From: Pasteurella testudinis DSM 23072
Lineage (GTDB): Bacteria; Pseudomonadota; Gammaproteobacteria; Enterobacterales; Pasteurellaceae
NCBI RefSeq assembly: GCF_900176075.1
Contig: NZ_FWWV01000013.1
Coordinates: 18,278-82,277 of the forward strand
Direction of reading: 5' to 3'
Length of the DNA: 64,000 nucleotides
Numbering within the stretch: the stretch's first letter is position 1; every line of letters starts with the position of its first letter. Positions 1 to 8,767 of this stretch are shown here, piece after piece. The notes beneath the pieces were generated by a model. That model made no database searches and had not been told where the DNA came from. It saw nothing but the letters and a program-made list of their open reading frames with translations. The position numbers and the translations under genes are program-made.

Positions 1-794
1 AACACTAACCCGATGGCCGGGTTATCATCTTCGCCTTTAAATTGCTCGTCATATAGACGCACATAGGTATCCATTTGCCCGATATCTTGATGCTTCAATT
101 TGCCGATTTTAAGGTCAATCAATAAAAAACATTTCAGTTTGAAATTATAGAAAACCAAATCAATATAAAAATCTTGCAGATTAGAGATAATCGCTTGTTC
201 TATTTGATTTTCTTGATAAGTTTTATCTTGCAAGTTCAAGAAATCTAAAATATAGGGATCACGCAGATAATCTTGAATAGTTTCTTTCAGCGGTTCGGTT
301 TTTTTCTCGGCTTCCTGTGCCACAACAGCTTTATTTTGGCTTGCCAATAAGCGTTCGTAGTATAAAACGGAGATTTGGCGATCCAAGGCTCTAGCAGACC
401 AGTTATTTTCAATCGACTCTCGCAAATACCATTGTCTCGCTTGCGGATTTTCGATACGAATTAGACTTCGATAATGTGTCCAACTCAATTCGCGACGCAC
501 TGCGTCGCGAATTGGAAACACTAAATAAAACAAGCGCATATTACGCAAATTGGTAACATCAAATCCCTTACCAAACATGTCCGTTAAGCGTTGAGAAATC
601 TCTTGTAACAGATGTTTTCCGTATTGCGCGCGCTGTTCGCCTTGTTGCTCATCTTCCACAATCAAACGTCCGATTTCCCAATAGCTTTGCACCATCGCGA
701 TATTCACCGTCTGCCGCACTTGCTGGCGTGCGGCGGTGATAATATTCGCAATATTACTGATTAATTGGTGCTCGGTCGTTTGCAGCGAATTCAT
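1..794 (-). CDS. DUF1016/PDDEXK nuclease family protein (YhcG-like), C-terminus off window
   Basis: I translated this frame directly: it opens at an ATG at 792-794 and stays open to the window edge (264 codons). The N-terminal half reads like DUF1016 (a helical domain with FPIRDAVRRELSWTHYRSL around residues 92-110). The C-terminal half resembles a PD-(D/E)xK nuclease core, with FYIDLVFYN followed by LIDLKIGK, whose D...DLK fits the metal-binding motif. Relatives occur as stand-alone genes or beside restriction systems; their role is unsettled, so a nuclease role is inference from fold. It lies just downstream of the Grx-like gene on the same strand. A perfect 14-bp palindrome sits inside the coding region at 486-514. 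Confidence 0.8.
   Translation of the reverse strand, partial: MNSLQTTEHQLISNIANIITAARQQVRQTVNIAMVQSYWEIGRLIVEDEQQGEQRAQYGKHLLQEISQRLTDMFGKGFDVTNLRNMRLFYLVFPIRDAVRRELSWTHYRSLIRIENPQARQWYLRESIENNWSARALDRQISVLYYERLLASQNKAVVAQEAEKKTEPLKETIQDYLRDPYILDFLNLQDKTYQENQIEQAIISNLQDFYIDLVFYNFKLKCFLLIDLKIGKLKHQDIGQMDTYVRLYDEQFKGEDDNPAIGLV
486..514. repeat. Perfect 14-bp inverted repeat inside the DUF1016 gene
   Basis: The arms CAATTCGCGACGCA (486-499) and TGCGTCGCGAATTG (501-514) are exact reverse complements separated by one base. It encodes the conserved IRDAVRREL stretch of the family, so part of the symmetry may be forced by the protein sequence. Confidence 0.85.
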
Positions 795-798
795 AGAC

Positions 799-1062
799 TT
801 AACCCAATCGGCGTTTTAATTCATCGAGTTCAAGAATAACCTCGCCATTTACCAGCAACAACGCCGGAATGCCGATATAACCATTTTGTTTCGCCTCATC
901 AAAAGTGCGGTCGCTATCGCGCAGTTTTAAAAAGCGTTTAAAATTTGCCATACTTTCAAAGATATTCACACTTTCATACTCGACCTTTAAGCCGTTTAAT
1001 TCCGCCACAAACGGCTCGGTGTCCGGGCAAAGATGCGTGAAAAACAGAACTGGCTTCGTCAT
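799..1062 (-). CDS. Glutaredoxin-like small protein
   Basis: This 87-residue protein has the thioredoxin-fold layout of glutaredoxins: beta strand PVLFFTH, a CPDT motif at about residues 12-15 where glutaredoxins have CPYC or CPYS, and a cis-Pro region GIPALLLVNGE near residue 64. Only the first active-site Cys is kept, so a monothiol or non-redox role is more likely than classical dithiol reduction. It lies 13 bp downstream of glyQ on the same strand and is probably co-transcribed. The family assignment is good; substrate unknown. Confidence 0.7.
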   Translation of the reverse strand: MTKPVLFFTHLCPDTEPFVAELNGLKVEYESVNIFESMANFKRFLKLRDSDRTFDEAKQNGYIGIPALLLVNGEVILELDELKRRLG

Positions 1063-1075
1063 ATTTACCTACTTA

Positions 1076-1984
1076 TTATTTATTGCAACCGGGAAAACCC
1101 AAGGCTTCGCGCGAAGCGTAATAGGCTTCGGCAACGCCTTTGGTTAAGGCGCGAATGCGTAAAATATAACGCTGGCGTTCGGTGACGGAAATCGCTTTGC
1201 GCGCGTCAAGCAAGTTAAAGCTGTGTGCCGCTTTCAAAATGCGTTCGTAAGCCGGTAACGGCAACGGTTTCTCCAATGCTAACAGTTGTTGCGCTTCTTT
1301 TTCGTATTGCTCGAAGCAGTAGAATAAAAACTCGGTGTTAGCATATTCAAAATTATACGTCGATTGCTCCACTTCATTTTGGTGGAACACATCACCGTAA
1401 GTGGTTTTGCCCAGCGCACCGTCCGACCACACCAGATCATACACGCTGTCCACACCTTGAATGTACATCGCCAAGCGCTCTAAACCGTAGGTGATTTCGC
1501 CGGTCACCGGTTTGCACTCCAAACCGCCGACTTGTTGGAAATAGGTAAACTGGGTCACTTCCATGCCGTTCAGCCACACTTCCCAGCCCAAGCCCCACGC
1601 ACCTAACGTCGGGTTTTCCCAGTTGTCTTCCACAAAACGAATATCATTTTGCGTCGGATCAAAACCGAGCATTTTCAAGCTGTCTAAATACAGTTCCTGA
1701 ATGTTATCCGGTGACGGTTTGATCACCACTTGGAATTGGTAATAGTGCTGCAAACGGTTCGGGTTTTCACCGTAACGCCCGTCTGTCGGACGGCGCGACG
1801 GCTGCACATAGGCAAACGCCATCGGCTCAGGCCCTAAGGCGCGCAAGCAGGTCATCGGGTGCGATGTGCCTGCGCCCACCTCCATATCAAAAGGTTGCAC
1901 CACCGTGCAGCCCACGTTTGCCCAGTATTCTTGCAGGGCGAGAATCATACCTTGAAAGGTTTTTACGTTAAATGTTGAACTCAT
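1076..1984 (-). CDS. glyQ: Glycyl-tRNA synthetase alpha subunit
   Basis: The 302-residue product is the catalytic alpha chain of the bacterial alpha2beta2 glycyl-tRNA synthetase, which charges tRNA-Gly in the cytoplasm. It has the expected class II core, for example [17 protein letters not shown] near residue 30, [20 protein letters not shown] near residue 65, and [20 protein letters not shown] near residue 132. Length is normal for the family. The beta subunit gene glyS is not in the window; two genes follow glyQ before the left edge, so glyS probably lies beyond it. Confidence 0.97.
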   Translation of the reverse strand: MSSTFNVKTFQGMILALQEYWANVGCTVVQPFDMEVGAGTSHPMTCLRALGPEPMAFAYVQPSRRPTDGRYGENPNRLQHYYQFQVVIKPSPDNIQELYLDSLKMLGFDPTQNDIRFVEDNWENPTLGAWGLGWEVWLNGMEVTQFTYFQQVGGLECKPVTGEITYGLERLAMYIQGVDSVYDLVWSDGALGKTTYGDVFHQNEVEQSTYNFEYANTEFLFYCFEQYEKEAQQLLALEKPLPLPAYERILKAAHSFNLLDARKAISVTERQRYILRIRALTKGVAEAYYASREALGFPGCNK

Positions 1985-2080
1985 ATCGGCTTTTTTATGT
2001 TAGTTGAGTTAAGAATAGAAAATGGCAGACATTATACTTTAAAATCACTGGATTTGTTGTAATTTCTTCCGAATATAAAA

Positions 2081-2113
2081 AACGATCGGCGTTTTTACAC
2101 CCCGATCGTTTTT
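2081..2113 (-). terminator. Rho-independent terminator of the lipoprotein operon
   Basis: AACGATCGG at 2081-2089 pairs with CCGATCGTT at 2102-2110. Read on the minus strand the stem is followed by a run of T. It separates the DUF799 operon from the glyQ promoter region. Confidence 0.8.
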
Positions 2114-2133
2114 AAGCCCAGATAAACAAGTCG

Positions 2134-2811
2134 TTACCGTGCGTTTAGCTGCGGATCTTTGCCGTAGTGCGGTGAATAAGGTCCGTACAACAAACCGCCG
2201 TTATAACCGCTGTTGAGCAAACGTTGGCTTGCCAGCACCGAAATATTGAAACCTTCGTCGGCAACGGTGTTGATAATCTGTTTAACCGCCGCCGTGATTA
2301 AGGTTGCAATAGGATTACCGGCGTTGCTGTTCCCTTGTTCGCTGCTGGAGGCAACGGCTTTACCGCTCCATAACACCGCCCCGTTACGCAAATCGACCAG
2401 TTTGCCTTCCACGCTGACTTGAGTGACACTGTCGATCACCATATACGTCGAGCCGTATTGGGTGACATTCAGATAAAGTGCGGTATCCGCGCCGAAAATC
2501 TCTTGCAATTTTTTAGCGGAAACCTGCTGAATATCATGCCCTTCATACACACCGTTATGACGGAAAGTGTCATTGGCAAGCGCAACCGGAAAAACATAAT
2601 ATCCCGCTTCCGCCAACGGTTTGACCGTATTCGCCAATACCGCACTTGCCGCTTTCACTTCGGTCGATTCGTTAGTCGGCATCAACACCAAAATCGAACG
2701 CGGTTTGCTGTTTAAAAAGTTTGAGTAGTCATAAGGCTCGCTATTTGTCGAACAACCGGACAAAACAGCGCCGATCAAAACAAGCATGAGTATCCATAAT
2801 GTTTTCATCAT
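2134..2811 (-). CDS. DUF799 family lipoprotein (GNA1162-like)
   Basis: This 225-residue protein has a lipoprotein signal peptide ending VLSGC (Cys 20), then a compact domain beginning SILVLMPTNES typical of DUF799, the family of Neisseria GNA1162. It is the last gene of a three-gene operon with the DUF4810 and CsgG-like lipoproteins; starts and stops overlap by 4 bp. In other proteobacteria these three travel together and are thought to form an outer-membrane-associated export or envelope complex, but the substrate is unknown. Family assignment is from remembered signatures. Confidence 0.85.
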   Translation of the reverse strand: MMKTLWILMLVLIGAVLSGCSTNSEPYDYSNFLNSKPRSILVLMPTNESTEVKAASAVLANTVKPLAEAGYYVFPVALANDTFRHNGVYEGHDIQQVSAKKLQEIFGADTALYLNVTQYGSTYMVIDSVTQVSVEGKLVDLRNGAVLWSGKAVASSSEQGNSNAGNPIATLITAAVKQIINTVADEGFNISVLASQRLLNSGYNGGLLYGPYSPHYGKDPQLNAR

Positions 2812-3179
2812 TTGCCCCCTCTTTTCTGATTTTGTAGGAAGTGAATATATTGCGCCGATTCAGGAAATGCTTGTTTTTCCAGATTAAAATACTCCTGCGA
2901 CTTACTCCAGTCGCCTTGTTTGGAGTGCAATAATCCTAATTGCGCATATAAACCGGGCGGCACTTTTTTGCCTTTTTGATTCGCTTCCGCCAAAATTGAG
3001 TCTAAGGTTGCAATTTGTTCGGTTTCATCGCTGCCGCTATTCATATAATCATACAAACTCTGGGCATAACTATTGCCTTTCCAAGCGTAAAGATCAGTAT
3101 TCGCCGCACAGCCGGCCAAAAATAACGCGCAACAACACACCCCTGCTTTAACAGCAGGTTTTAATACATTTTTCATCAT
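2808..3179 (-). CDS. DUF4810 domain lipoprotein
   Basis: The 123-residue product has a signal peptide with lipobox LAGC (Cys 24), then a short domain with YAWKGNSYAQSLYDYMN typical of DUF4810 and a TPR-like helix pair (YAQLGLLHSKQGDWSKSQEYF). It sits between the CsgG-like and DUF799 genes, 9 bp downstream of the former and overlapping the latter by 4 bp, so the three proteins are very probably made together and act together at the outer membrane. Confidence 0.82.
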   Translation of the reverse strand: MMKNVLKPAVKAGVCCCALFLAGCAANTDLYAWKGNSYAQSLYDYMNSGSDETEQIATLDSILAEANQKGKKVPPGLYAQLGLLHSKQGDWSKSQEYFNLEKQAFPESAQYIHFLQNQKRGGK

Positions 3180-3188
3180 GACCGTCCC

Positions 3189-3857
3189 TTACTTACTCGG
3201 CGACCAAGCACCGCTCTCCATTCCGGTCACCAAATTATCAACCGCTTCACGAATAGCCAAGCTCAACACTTTACCGTTTAGGGTCGAATCATAGCCCGCC
3301 GTACCGCCGAATCCGATCACTTCGCGGTTGGATAAACTGTATTCGCCCGCCCCTTGAGAGGAGTACACCACTTCGGAGGTTTGCACATCGACGATATTCA
3401 AATTCACCCGGGCATAAGCCACTTGCGATTTGCCTTTGCCCAAAATTCCGAATAACTGATGATCGCCGGTGGTTTTGCGCCCGAATTCGGTGACATCACC
3501 GGTAATCACATAACGCGCACCTTTGACATTTTGGGCGATTTTTTTCAGCTGCGCTTCGTTTTTAATCGCATTCATATTGGTTCTGTCCAGCACGGAAAAA
3601 CGTCCGCTTTGCTGTAAATCGCTCATCAACAGCGTTTGCGCCTGACTGCCTAAACGATCGACACCGTCTGAGAAAATACCGTTTTGATAGTCCGAACGGT
3701 TATCGAACTGTCCAATTGCCACCGGCACTTTAACGCCTTGATACACGGTTTTCGACGCAGCGACACGCGGCGTTTCTACCGTACGGGAAGATTCCGTGGC
3801 ACAACCTACCAAGAGAAAAGCACTTGAGATCATTAAATAGCGGGATAATTTTTTCAT
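3189..3857 (-). CDS. CsgG/HfaB family lipoprotein
   Basis: I place the start at the ATG at 3855-3857, which has AAGGA seven bases upstream and opens a lipoprotein signal peptide (MKKLSRYLMISSAFLLVGC, Cys 19); the longer frame to 3947 begins with unrelated residues. The mature part carries CsgG features: VPVAIGQFDNRSDY, LMSDLQQSGRFSVLDR, ARYVITGDVTEFG and a final amphipathic segment. CsgG proteins form outer-membrane export pores for curli; no curli subunit gene is seen here, so this copy probably belongs to the DUF4810/DUF799 complex. It is the first gene of that operon. Confidence 0.85.
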   Translation of the reverse strand: MKKLSRYLMISSAFLLVGCATESSRTVETPRVAASKTVYQGVKVPVAIGQFDNRSDYQNGIFSDGVDRLGSQAQTLLMSDLQQSGRFSVLDRTNMNAIKNEAQLKKIAQNVKGARYVITGDVTEFGRKTTGDHQLFGILGKGKSQVAYARVNLNIVDVQTSEVVYSSQGAGEYSLSNREVIGFGGTAGYDSTLNGKVLSLAIREAVDNLVTGMESGAWSPSK

Positions 3858-3927
3858 ATAATTCCTTATTATAATTGTTAGTTTTTTAATAAAAGCAGCA
3901 TACTCAAACTCTCGGATGATAAAATTT

Positions 3928-4425
3928 TTATTTTTTATAACAACCAACTAAATATGCCTGCGCTAAGATATGCCCCTGCATTCCAAAATGCAAATCATTA
4001 TAATTAAAACCTTGAGCTAGATCTAATTTACAGTCCAACGCATAGACATAAAGCTCATAACGGTGATCGGCATTCGGCGGTGCCATGCCGCCGTAAAACG
4101 AGGCTTCTTCCGCCGATAAGCCGCCCAATTTGCCCGACCAACTGTTTCTGCCCTGCACATAATCGGTGGCGGAAATGCTGTCGTTTTCCGGCAGCGAAGT
4201 GCGGTTCAGATTGGCAACCAACCAATGAATCCACACATAACCCGCCGCCCCGACAGCGTCTTTATCTTCCAACACCAACGCAAACGACTTTGTGCCTGCC
4301 GGCGCATCGCTGATTTCCAACGGAATCGAATAGTTCGGCATTCCGTTTGGGCTGAATTGTGTGCCGCGCTTACCGTATTTGTCGGCAAAATAACCGTTTT
4401 CAATTGCTGCACTGCTGACTTTCAT
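3928..4425 (-). CDS. YbhB/YbcL family PEBP (Raf-kinase-inhibitor-like) protein
   Basis: The start is set at 4425 because GGAGGAGC lies five bases upstream; the frame extends to 4536 but the added residues are not family-like. The 165-residue protein has the PEBP pocket: MPNYSIPLEISDAPAGTKSFALVLED, YVWIHWLVANL, GPP-like GGMAPPNADHRYELYVYALD. Bacterial PEBP proteins are cytoplasmic or periplasmic ligand binders of poorly known function. It is divergent from the thiamine operon and 70 bp upstream of the CsgG-like gene. Confidence 0.9.
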   Translation of the reverse strand: MKVSSAAIENGYFADKYGKRGTQFSPNGMPNYSIPLEISDAPAGTKSFALVLEDKDAVGAAGYVWIHWLVANLNRTSLPENDSISATDYVQGRNSWSGKLGGLSAEEASFYGGMAPPNADHRYELYVYALDCKLDLAQGFNYNDLHFGMQGHILAQAYLVGCYKK

Positions 4426-4577
4426 TTTTGCTCCTCCGTTCAACTGATCAAAATCCGAATTTATCTTAGCACTAATTCTCAATCCTATAGGCTCTGCCAG
4501 TCGCAAGATTTGATCAACTTCAAATTTATTTAACAAAACAGTTGTGTTTGCAACGCAATTTTTATAGATTAAACGTC

Positions 4578-4662
4578 CACTAGTCGGGGTGCTGCTTTTT
4601 TGAAGCGGCTGAGATTAAACCCGTGAACCTGATCCAGTTAATGCTGACGTAGGAAACTATTA
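4578..4662 (+). promoter_or_regulatory. TPP riboswitch (THI-box)
   Basis: The conserved parts occur in order: TCGGGGTGC at 4584-4592, GGCTGAGA at 4607-4614, then ACCCGTGAACCTGATCC from 4619 and GCTGACGTAGGAAA near 4643-4656. TAGT (4581-4584) can pair with ACTA (4656-4659) to close P1. This element senses thiamine pyrophosphate and represses when bound. No intrinsic terminator is visible after it; the 3' strand AGGAAA is itself placed as a Shine-Dalgarno for an ATG at 4662, which points to translational control. Confidence 0.96.
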
Positions 4663-4739
4663 TGCTGATGTCAAATCAAACCGCACTTTCTCTTTTCTTC
4701 GATTATTCTCTCTGCATAACATCCGCTTCATCGCATTAA
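4662..4739 (+). CDS. Possible 25-residue upstream ORF behind the riboswitch
   Basis: An ATG seven bases after the riboswitch AGGA opens a 25-codon frame ending TAA at 4737-4739. It is in the same frame as thiZ, separated from it by TAA and TGA stops. The peptide (MLMSNQTALSLFFDY...) matches nothing I recognise and includes an uptake signal. It may be a leader whose translation is gated by TPP and coupled to thiZ, which has no good Shine-Dalgarno of its own. It could equally be fortuitous. Confidence 0.35.
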   Translation: MLMSNQTALSLFFDYSLCITSASSH

Positions 4740-4760
4740 GCGCCGTGAGTGGTACGCACG

Positions 4761-5495
4761 ATGAATGCTGTTGAAATTCGTCATTTAACCCTCGCTTTCG
4801 AGCAACAGCCGCTGTTTGCCGATTTTAATTTTGCTTTGCCGCAACAACAGTGGACGGTGCTGCTCGGATGTTCCGGCGTGGGCAAATCCACCTTGCTGCG
4901 TGCGATTGCCGGCTTGGAGAAAACGGCAATCCGACAAGGGCAGATTCACTTTCCCCGTCCGCTTAAACTGGCGTGGCTGGCGCAGCAGGATTCGCTCTAT
5001 CCGTGGCTGTCGATTATGGATAACGTGCAGTTGGAGCTACACCTCAAAGGCGAAAAAAGCGCCCAATCCCGACAACACGCCGAGCAGTTACTATGCGCGG
5101 TACAGATGAAACCGCACTTGCATAAACGCTGCCACCAACTCTCCGGCGGGCAACGACAACGGGTCGCGCTGGCGCGCACTTTAATGCAAAACGCCGATCT
5201 GATTTTAATGGACGAACCCTTTTCGGCGTTGGACGCAGTTACCCGTCTGCAATTGCAGGATCTGGCTTGCGAACTGCTGCAAAACAAAACCGTATTGTTG
5301 ATCACCCACGATCCGCAAGAGGCGATCCGTTTGGGCGATCGGATTTATGTGCTGCAAGATCCGCAGCTGCCGTTGGGCGAACCGCACTTTCCACAAGGGC
5401 AGAAACCGCGTTGTTTAAACCGACAGCCGCAATCGGCATTGCAACAAGCGCTGTTCGCGCAACTTTTGCAAGGAGCGAAACATGGCGTGGTTTAA
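4761..5495 (+). CDS. thiZ: Thiamine-pyrimidine ABC transporter, ATP-binding protein
   Basis: The protein is a complete ABC ATPase: Walker A GCSGVGKST near residue 35, signature LSGGQRQRVALARTL near residue 128, Walker B LILMDEPFSALDA and switch His in LLITHDPQEA. The subfamily is that of TauB/SsuB, and the neighbours (ThiX-like permease, ThiY-like binding protein, TenA) identify it as ThiZ, importing HMP or formyl-aminopyrimidine. The start is uncertain: ATG at 4761 or GTG at 4749; neither has a clear ribosome site. It overlaps thiX by 14 bp. Confidence 0.9.
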   Translation: MNAVEIRHLTLAFEQQPLFADFNFALPQQQWTVLLGCSGVGKSTLLRAIAGLEKTAIRQGQIHFPRPLKLAWLAQQDSLYPWLSIMDNVQLELHLKGEKSAQSRQHAEQLLCAVQMKPHLHKRCHQLSGGQRQRVALARTLMQNADLILMDEPFSALDAVTRLQLQDLACELLQNKTVLLITHDPQEAIRLGDRIYVLQDPQLPLGEPHFPQGQKPRCLNRQPQSALQQALFAQLLQGAKHGVV

Positions 5496-6237
5496 ACAGC
5501 TCGGTAAAATCCTATTGCTGACCGCACTTTTGCTGTTGCTGTGGCAAAGTGCGGTCAGCCTGCTGGCGTTGCCGCACTATATGTTACCGTCACCGACGGC
5601 GGTTTGGTTGCAACTGCAAAAACATCACCTATTGCTGTGGCAGCACGCCCAAATTACCGCACTTGAAATTCTGCTCGGCTTAACCCTTGGTTTTTTACTC
5701 GGCTTGGGTTCGGCGCTGTTGCTTTCGCTTTCCGCGCCGATTTCCGCTTTTTTGATGCCGTTACTCGTCATTTCGCAGGCGATTCCGGTATTTGCTATTG
5801 CGCCGCTGTTGGTGCTGTGGTTCGGTTACGGCATGGCATCGAAAATCGTGATGACGGTGTTGATCATCTATTTTCCGGTCACCGCCGCCTGTTACGACGG
5901 GCTGCGCAACACACCGCAAGCCTGGCTGGATTTAGCCCACAGTATGCAAATAAAACGTTTACCGTTGCTGTTCAAAGTGCGGTTGCCGGCAGCCCTGCCC
6001 GCGCTGGCTTCGGGGCTGCGCATTGCGGTTTCGGTTGCGCCGATTGGCGCGGTGGTGGGCGAATGGGTCGGATCGTCACAAGGTTTGGGCTATCTGATGC
6101 TGCACGCCAATGCGCGAATGCAAGTGGATTTAATGTTCGCCGCCTTGTTTTTACTGCTCATCATCGCCCTGTCGCTCTATTTTTTGACCGACTATATGCT
6201 GCGCCGTTTGATTCCATGGGCTTCGCATCTTCGTTAA
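5482..6237 (+). CDS. thiX: Thiamine-pyrimidine ABC transporter, permease
   Basis: This 251-residue inner-membrane protein has about six hydrophobic segments and the conserved loop of binding-protein-dependent permeases (VGEWVGSSQGLGYLML near residue 195), with SsuC/TauC-like features such as PLLVISQAIPVFAIAPLLVLWFGYG. With ThiZ and ThiY it should form the importer for hydroxymethylpyrimidine or its formylamino precursor. GGAGCG precedes the ATG, inside the end of thiZ, so the two are translationally coupled. Confidence 0.9.
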   Translation: MAWFKQLGKILLLTALLLLLWQSAVSLLALPHYMLPSPTAVWLQLQKHHLLLWQHAQITALEILLGLTLGFLLGLGSALLLSLSAPISAFLMPLLVISQAIPVFAIAPLLVLWFGYGMASKIVMTVLIIYFPVTAACYDGLRNTPQAWLDLAHSMQIKRLPLLFKVRLPAALPALASGLRIAVSVAPIGAVVGEWVGSSQGLGYLMLHANARMQVDLMFAALFLLLIIALSLYFLTDYMLRRLIPWASHLR

Positions 6238-6260
6238 TGGATTAATCTAAAAGGAAAAAC

Positions 6261-6914
6261 ATGTCTATTTGTCAACAACTGATTGAAAACGCCCAACCTT
6301 ATTGGCAAGCCTATACCGAACACGATTTCGTGCGGCGGCTTGCCGACGGCACACTGGAGAAACGCTGTTTCCAGCACTATTTAAAGCAGGATTATCTTTA
6401 TCTGTTCCAATATAACCGCGCGCTGGCACTGGCATTGTTCAAAGCGGAAAATTTTACGCAAATGGAAGCCGCACACCAATCGATCAGCACGATTTTAGCC
6501 GAAAGCAAATTGCATATTCAATTCTGCAAAAGTTGGGGAATTGAGGAAACGGAACTGTTGCAAACGCCGGAATCGGCGGCGTGCGTTGCCTACACCCGCT
6601 ATGTGTTGGACTGCGGCATCAACGGCAGTCTGGCGGATCTGTATGCGGCGATTGCGCCCTGTGCACTCGGTTACGCCGAAATTGCCCGCTGGATCGTCGA
6701 ACAACAACTCAGTCCAGCGAATAATCCTTATCAAGACTGGATCGACACCTACGCTGCCGCTGATTTCCAACAAGCCGCCACGCAACTCGGCGAACTACTC
6801 AACACATTATGTGCCGATTTAACAGCCAGACAACGCACTAAAGTACAACAGATTTTCACCACCGCCACCCGCATGGAAATTGCCTTCTGGCAAATGGGAT
6901 TGGATTTAAGTTAA
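6261..6914 (+). CDS. tenA: Aminopyrimidine aminohydrolase / thiaminase II
   Basis: TenA hydrolyses aminomethyl-pyrimidine breakdown products of thiamine to HMP for reuse. The 217-residue protein keeps the residues known for the family: Asp 44 in LKQDYLYLF, the nucleophile Cys 134 in IAPCALGYAEI, Tyr 111, and Glu 206 near the C-terminus in ATRMEIAFWQMG. Length is typical. It lies between the permease and binding-protein genes of the pyrimidine importer, 23 bp after thiX, which supports salvage of imported or degraded thiamine. Confidence 0.95.
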   Translation: MSICQQLIENAQPYWQAYTEHDFVRRLADGTLEKRCFQHYLKQDYLYLFQYNRALALALFKAENFTQMEAAHQSISTILAESKLHIQFCKSWGIEETELLQTPESAACVAYTRYVLDCGINGSLADLYAAIAPCALGYAEIARWIVEQQLSPANNPYQDWIDTYAAADFQQAATQLGELLNTLCADLTARQRTKVQQIFTTATRMEIAFWQMGLDLS

Positions 6915-6941
6915 TCATATCAAAGGAAAAAGGAAATAGAG

Positions 6942-7886
6942 ATGAAAAACAGCACATGGTTTACCCTCCTGACCGCACTTTTACTGCTAAGCCAGCCGTT
7001 ACAGGCGAAAGAGAAAATCACGCTGCTACTGGATTGGTTTGTCAATCCCGATCACGCCGCATTGATTGTGGCGCAACAAAAAGGCTTTTTTGCCGCCCAC
7101 GATTTAGACGTTGAGATTATCGAGCCTGCCGATCCGTCAATGCCGCCGAAACTGGTCGCCGCCGGACAAGCGGATATCGCAGTCGACTACCAGCCGCAGC
7201 TGCAAATGCAGGTCAGCGAAGGCTTACCGTTGGTGCGAATCGGCACGCTGGTTTCCACGCCGTTAAACAGTGTGGTGGTGTTGGAAAAGAGCGGTATTCA
7301 ATCCATTGCCGATTTGAAAGGCAAGAAAATCGGTTATTCGGTCAGCGGTTTTGAAACCAGTTTATTGAAAGCGATGTTGGCAAAACACGGTTTGAGTGAA
7401 AAAGACGTTGAAATGGTCAATGTCAACTGGTCGCTGTCGCCGTCGTTAATCAGCGGACAGGTCGATGCGGTGATCGGCGCATTCCGCAATTTTGAGCTGA
7501 ACCAAATGGATTTGGAAAAACAGCCCGGTTTGGCGTTTTATCCGGAAGAACACGGCGTGCCGGCTTATGACGAGCTGATTTTGGTTGCCAATAAAAACCG
7601 GCTTGCCGACAAAAAATTGAGTGCGTTTTTAAGCGCACTGGAAGACGCCACGATTTATTTGATCAACCACCCTGAGCAGGCTTGGCAAGATTTCGTCAGC
7701 TATAAACCGCTGGAGCTGGATAACGAACTGAACCGCCTTGCTTGGCGCGACACCTTGCCACGCCTGAGTTTGCGTCCGCGTGCGTTAGACAATCAGCGTT
7801 ACCAAAAAATGGCGGAATTTATGCAGCGACAGGGTTTAATGAAAAACGTTGTGCCGTTAGCGGATTATGCGCTGCAGTTGCCATAA
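6942..7886 (+). CDS. thiY: Pyrimidine-precursor binding protein (NMT1/THI5-like)
   Basis: The 314-residue product starts with a cleavable signal peptide (…SQPLQA|KEK) and has the NMT1/THI5-like fold: [54 protein letters not shown] and [12 protein letters not shown]. This is the periplasmic binding protein of the ThiXYZ importer, probably for formyl-aminopyrimidine or HMP; some relatives bind thiamine itself. AAAGGAAAAAGGAAA precedes the ATG. It follows tenA by 27 bp. Confidence 0.92.
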   Translation: MKNSTWFTLLTALLLLSQPLQAKEKITLLLDWFVNPDHAALIVAQQKGFFAAHDLDVEIIEPADPSMPPKLVAAGQADIAVDYQPQLQMQVSEGLPLVRIGTLVSTPLNSVVVLEKSGIQSIADLKGKKIGYSVSGFETSLLKAMLAKHGLSEKDVEMVNVNWSLSPSLISGQVDAVIGAFRNFELNQMDLEKQPGLAFYPEEHGVPAYDELILVANKNRLADKKLSAFLSALEDATIYLINHPEQAWQDFVSYKPLELDNELNRLAWRDTLPRLSLRPRALDNQRYQKMAEFMQRQGLMKNVVPLADYALQLP

Positions 7887-7921
7887 TTTATACAAACTAT
7901 CGAGAGAAAATGGAGAATAAA

Positions 7922-8767
7922 ATGCTTAAAACCGATTATTTAAACAAAATCCGCCGACAGAATCCGCTGATTCACAATATCACCAATATTGTGGTCGCCA
8001 ATTATGTTGCCAACGGTCTGCTGGCGCTGAGGGCATCACCGATTATGTCAAGTGCGGTCGAGGAGATGGACGAACTGGCGGCGATTTGCAATGCGCTAGT
8101 GATCAATATCGGCACGCTGACCGCCGATCAGGTCAAGGCGATGTTGCAGGCTGGCAAAGCGGCAAACCGACAAGGTATTCCGGTGGTGCTGGATCCGGTC
8201 GGCGTGGGCGCCACCCGTTTCCGCCAGCATACCGTTGCCCGTCTGTTGGCGGAGGTGCAATTCAGCGCCATTCGCGGTAATGCCGGCGAAATGGCGTACC
8301 TCGCCAATGTCACTTGGCAAAGCAAAGGGGTAGATGCCGGACAAGGCAGTGCGGATTTGGACGATATCGCCAATATTATTGCGCAGCAGCACCGCTGTGT
8401 TGCCGTGATCAGCGGAGCGACCGACGTGATCAGCGACGGCACGCGGCTCGCCAAAATCCACAATGGCACGCCACTGTTCCCACGCATTACCGGCTCAGGC
8501 TGCTTGCTAAGTGCGGTCTGCGGTGCATTTTTGGCGGTTGCCGATCCTGCCGACGCCTTCTCCGCTTTAAGCGAAGCCTGTAGCGCTTATGCCATTGCCG
8601 GCGAACTGGCGGCACAAGGTTTGCAACCGAATCAAAACGGACAATTTTATACCGCACTTTTGGATCAACTGGCGGCATTGCAAGCTGGGCAAGTGCGGCA
8701 ATTAGCCAAACTACAACTGGCAGAATTAAATCCGAAGGGAGTGAATGATGAAGATGAAGAAGTGTAA
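7922..8767 (+). CDS. thiM: Hydroxyethylthiazole kinase
   Basis: ThiM phosphorylates hydroxyethylthiazole so that salvaged thiazole can enter thiamine synthesis. I chose the ATG at 7922 (GGAG six bases upstream); an ATG at 7910 and a longer frame back to 7742 lack that support and would run into thiY. The 281-residue protein has [19 protein letters not shown] near residue 14, [10 protein letters not shown] near 91, and the active-site Cys 194 in [11 protein letters not shown]. The 3' end overlaps thiD by 23 bp. Confidence 0.95.
   Translation: MLKTDYLNKIRRQNPLIHNITNIVVANYVANGLLALRASPIMSSAVEEMDELAAICNALVINIGTLTADQVKAMLQAGKAANRQGIPVVLDPVGVGATRFRQHTVARLLAEVQFSAIRGNAGEMAYLANVTWQSKGVDAGQGSADLDDIANIIAQQHRCVAVISGATDVISDGTRLAKIHNGTPLFPRITGSGCLLSAVCGAFLAVADPADAFSALSEACSAYAIAGELAAQGLQPNQNGQFYTALLDQLAALQAGQVRQLAKLQLAELNPKGVNDEDEEV

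Noticed and set aside
7742..7921. N-terminal extension of ThiM back to 7742
   Set aside because: It lies inside thiY in another frame, is not ThiM-like, and ATG 7922 has GGAG at the right distance.
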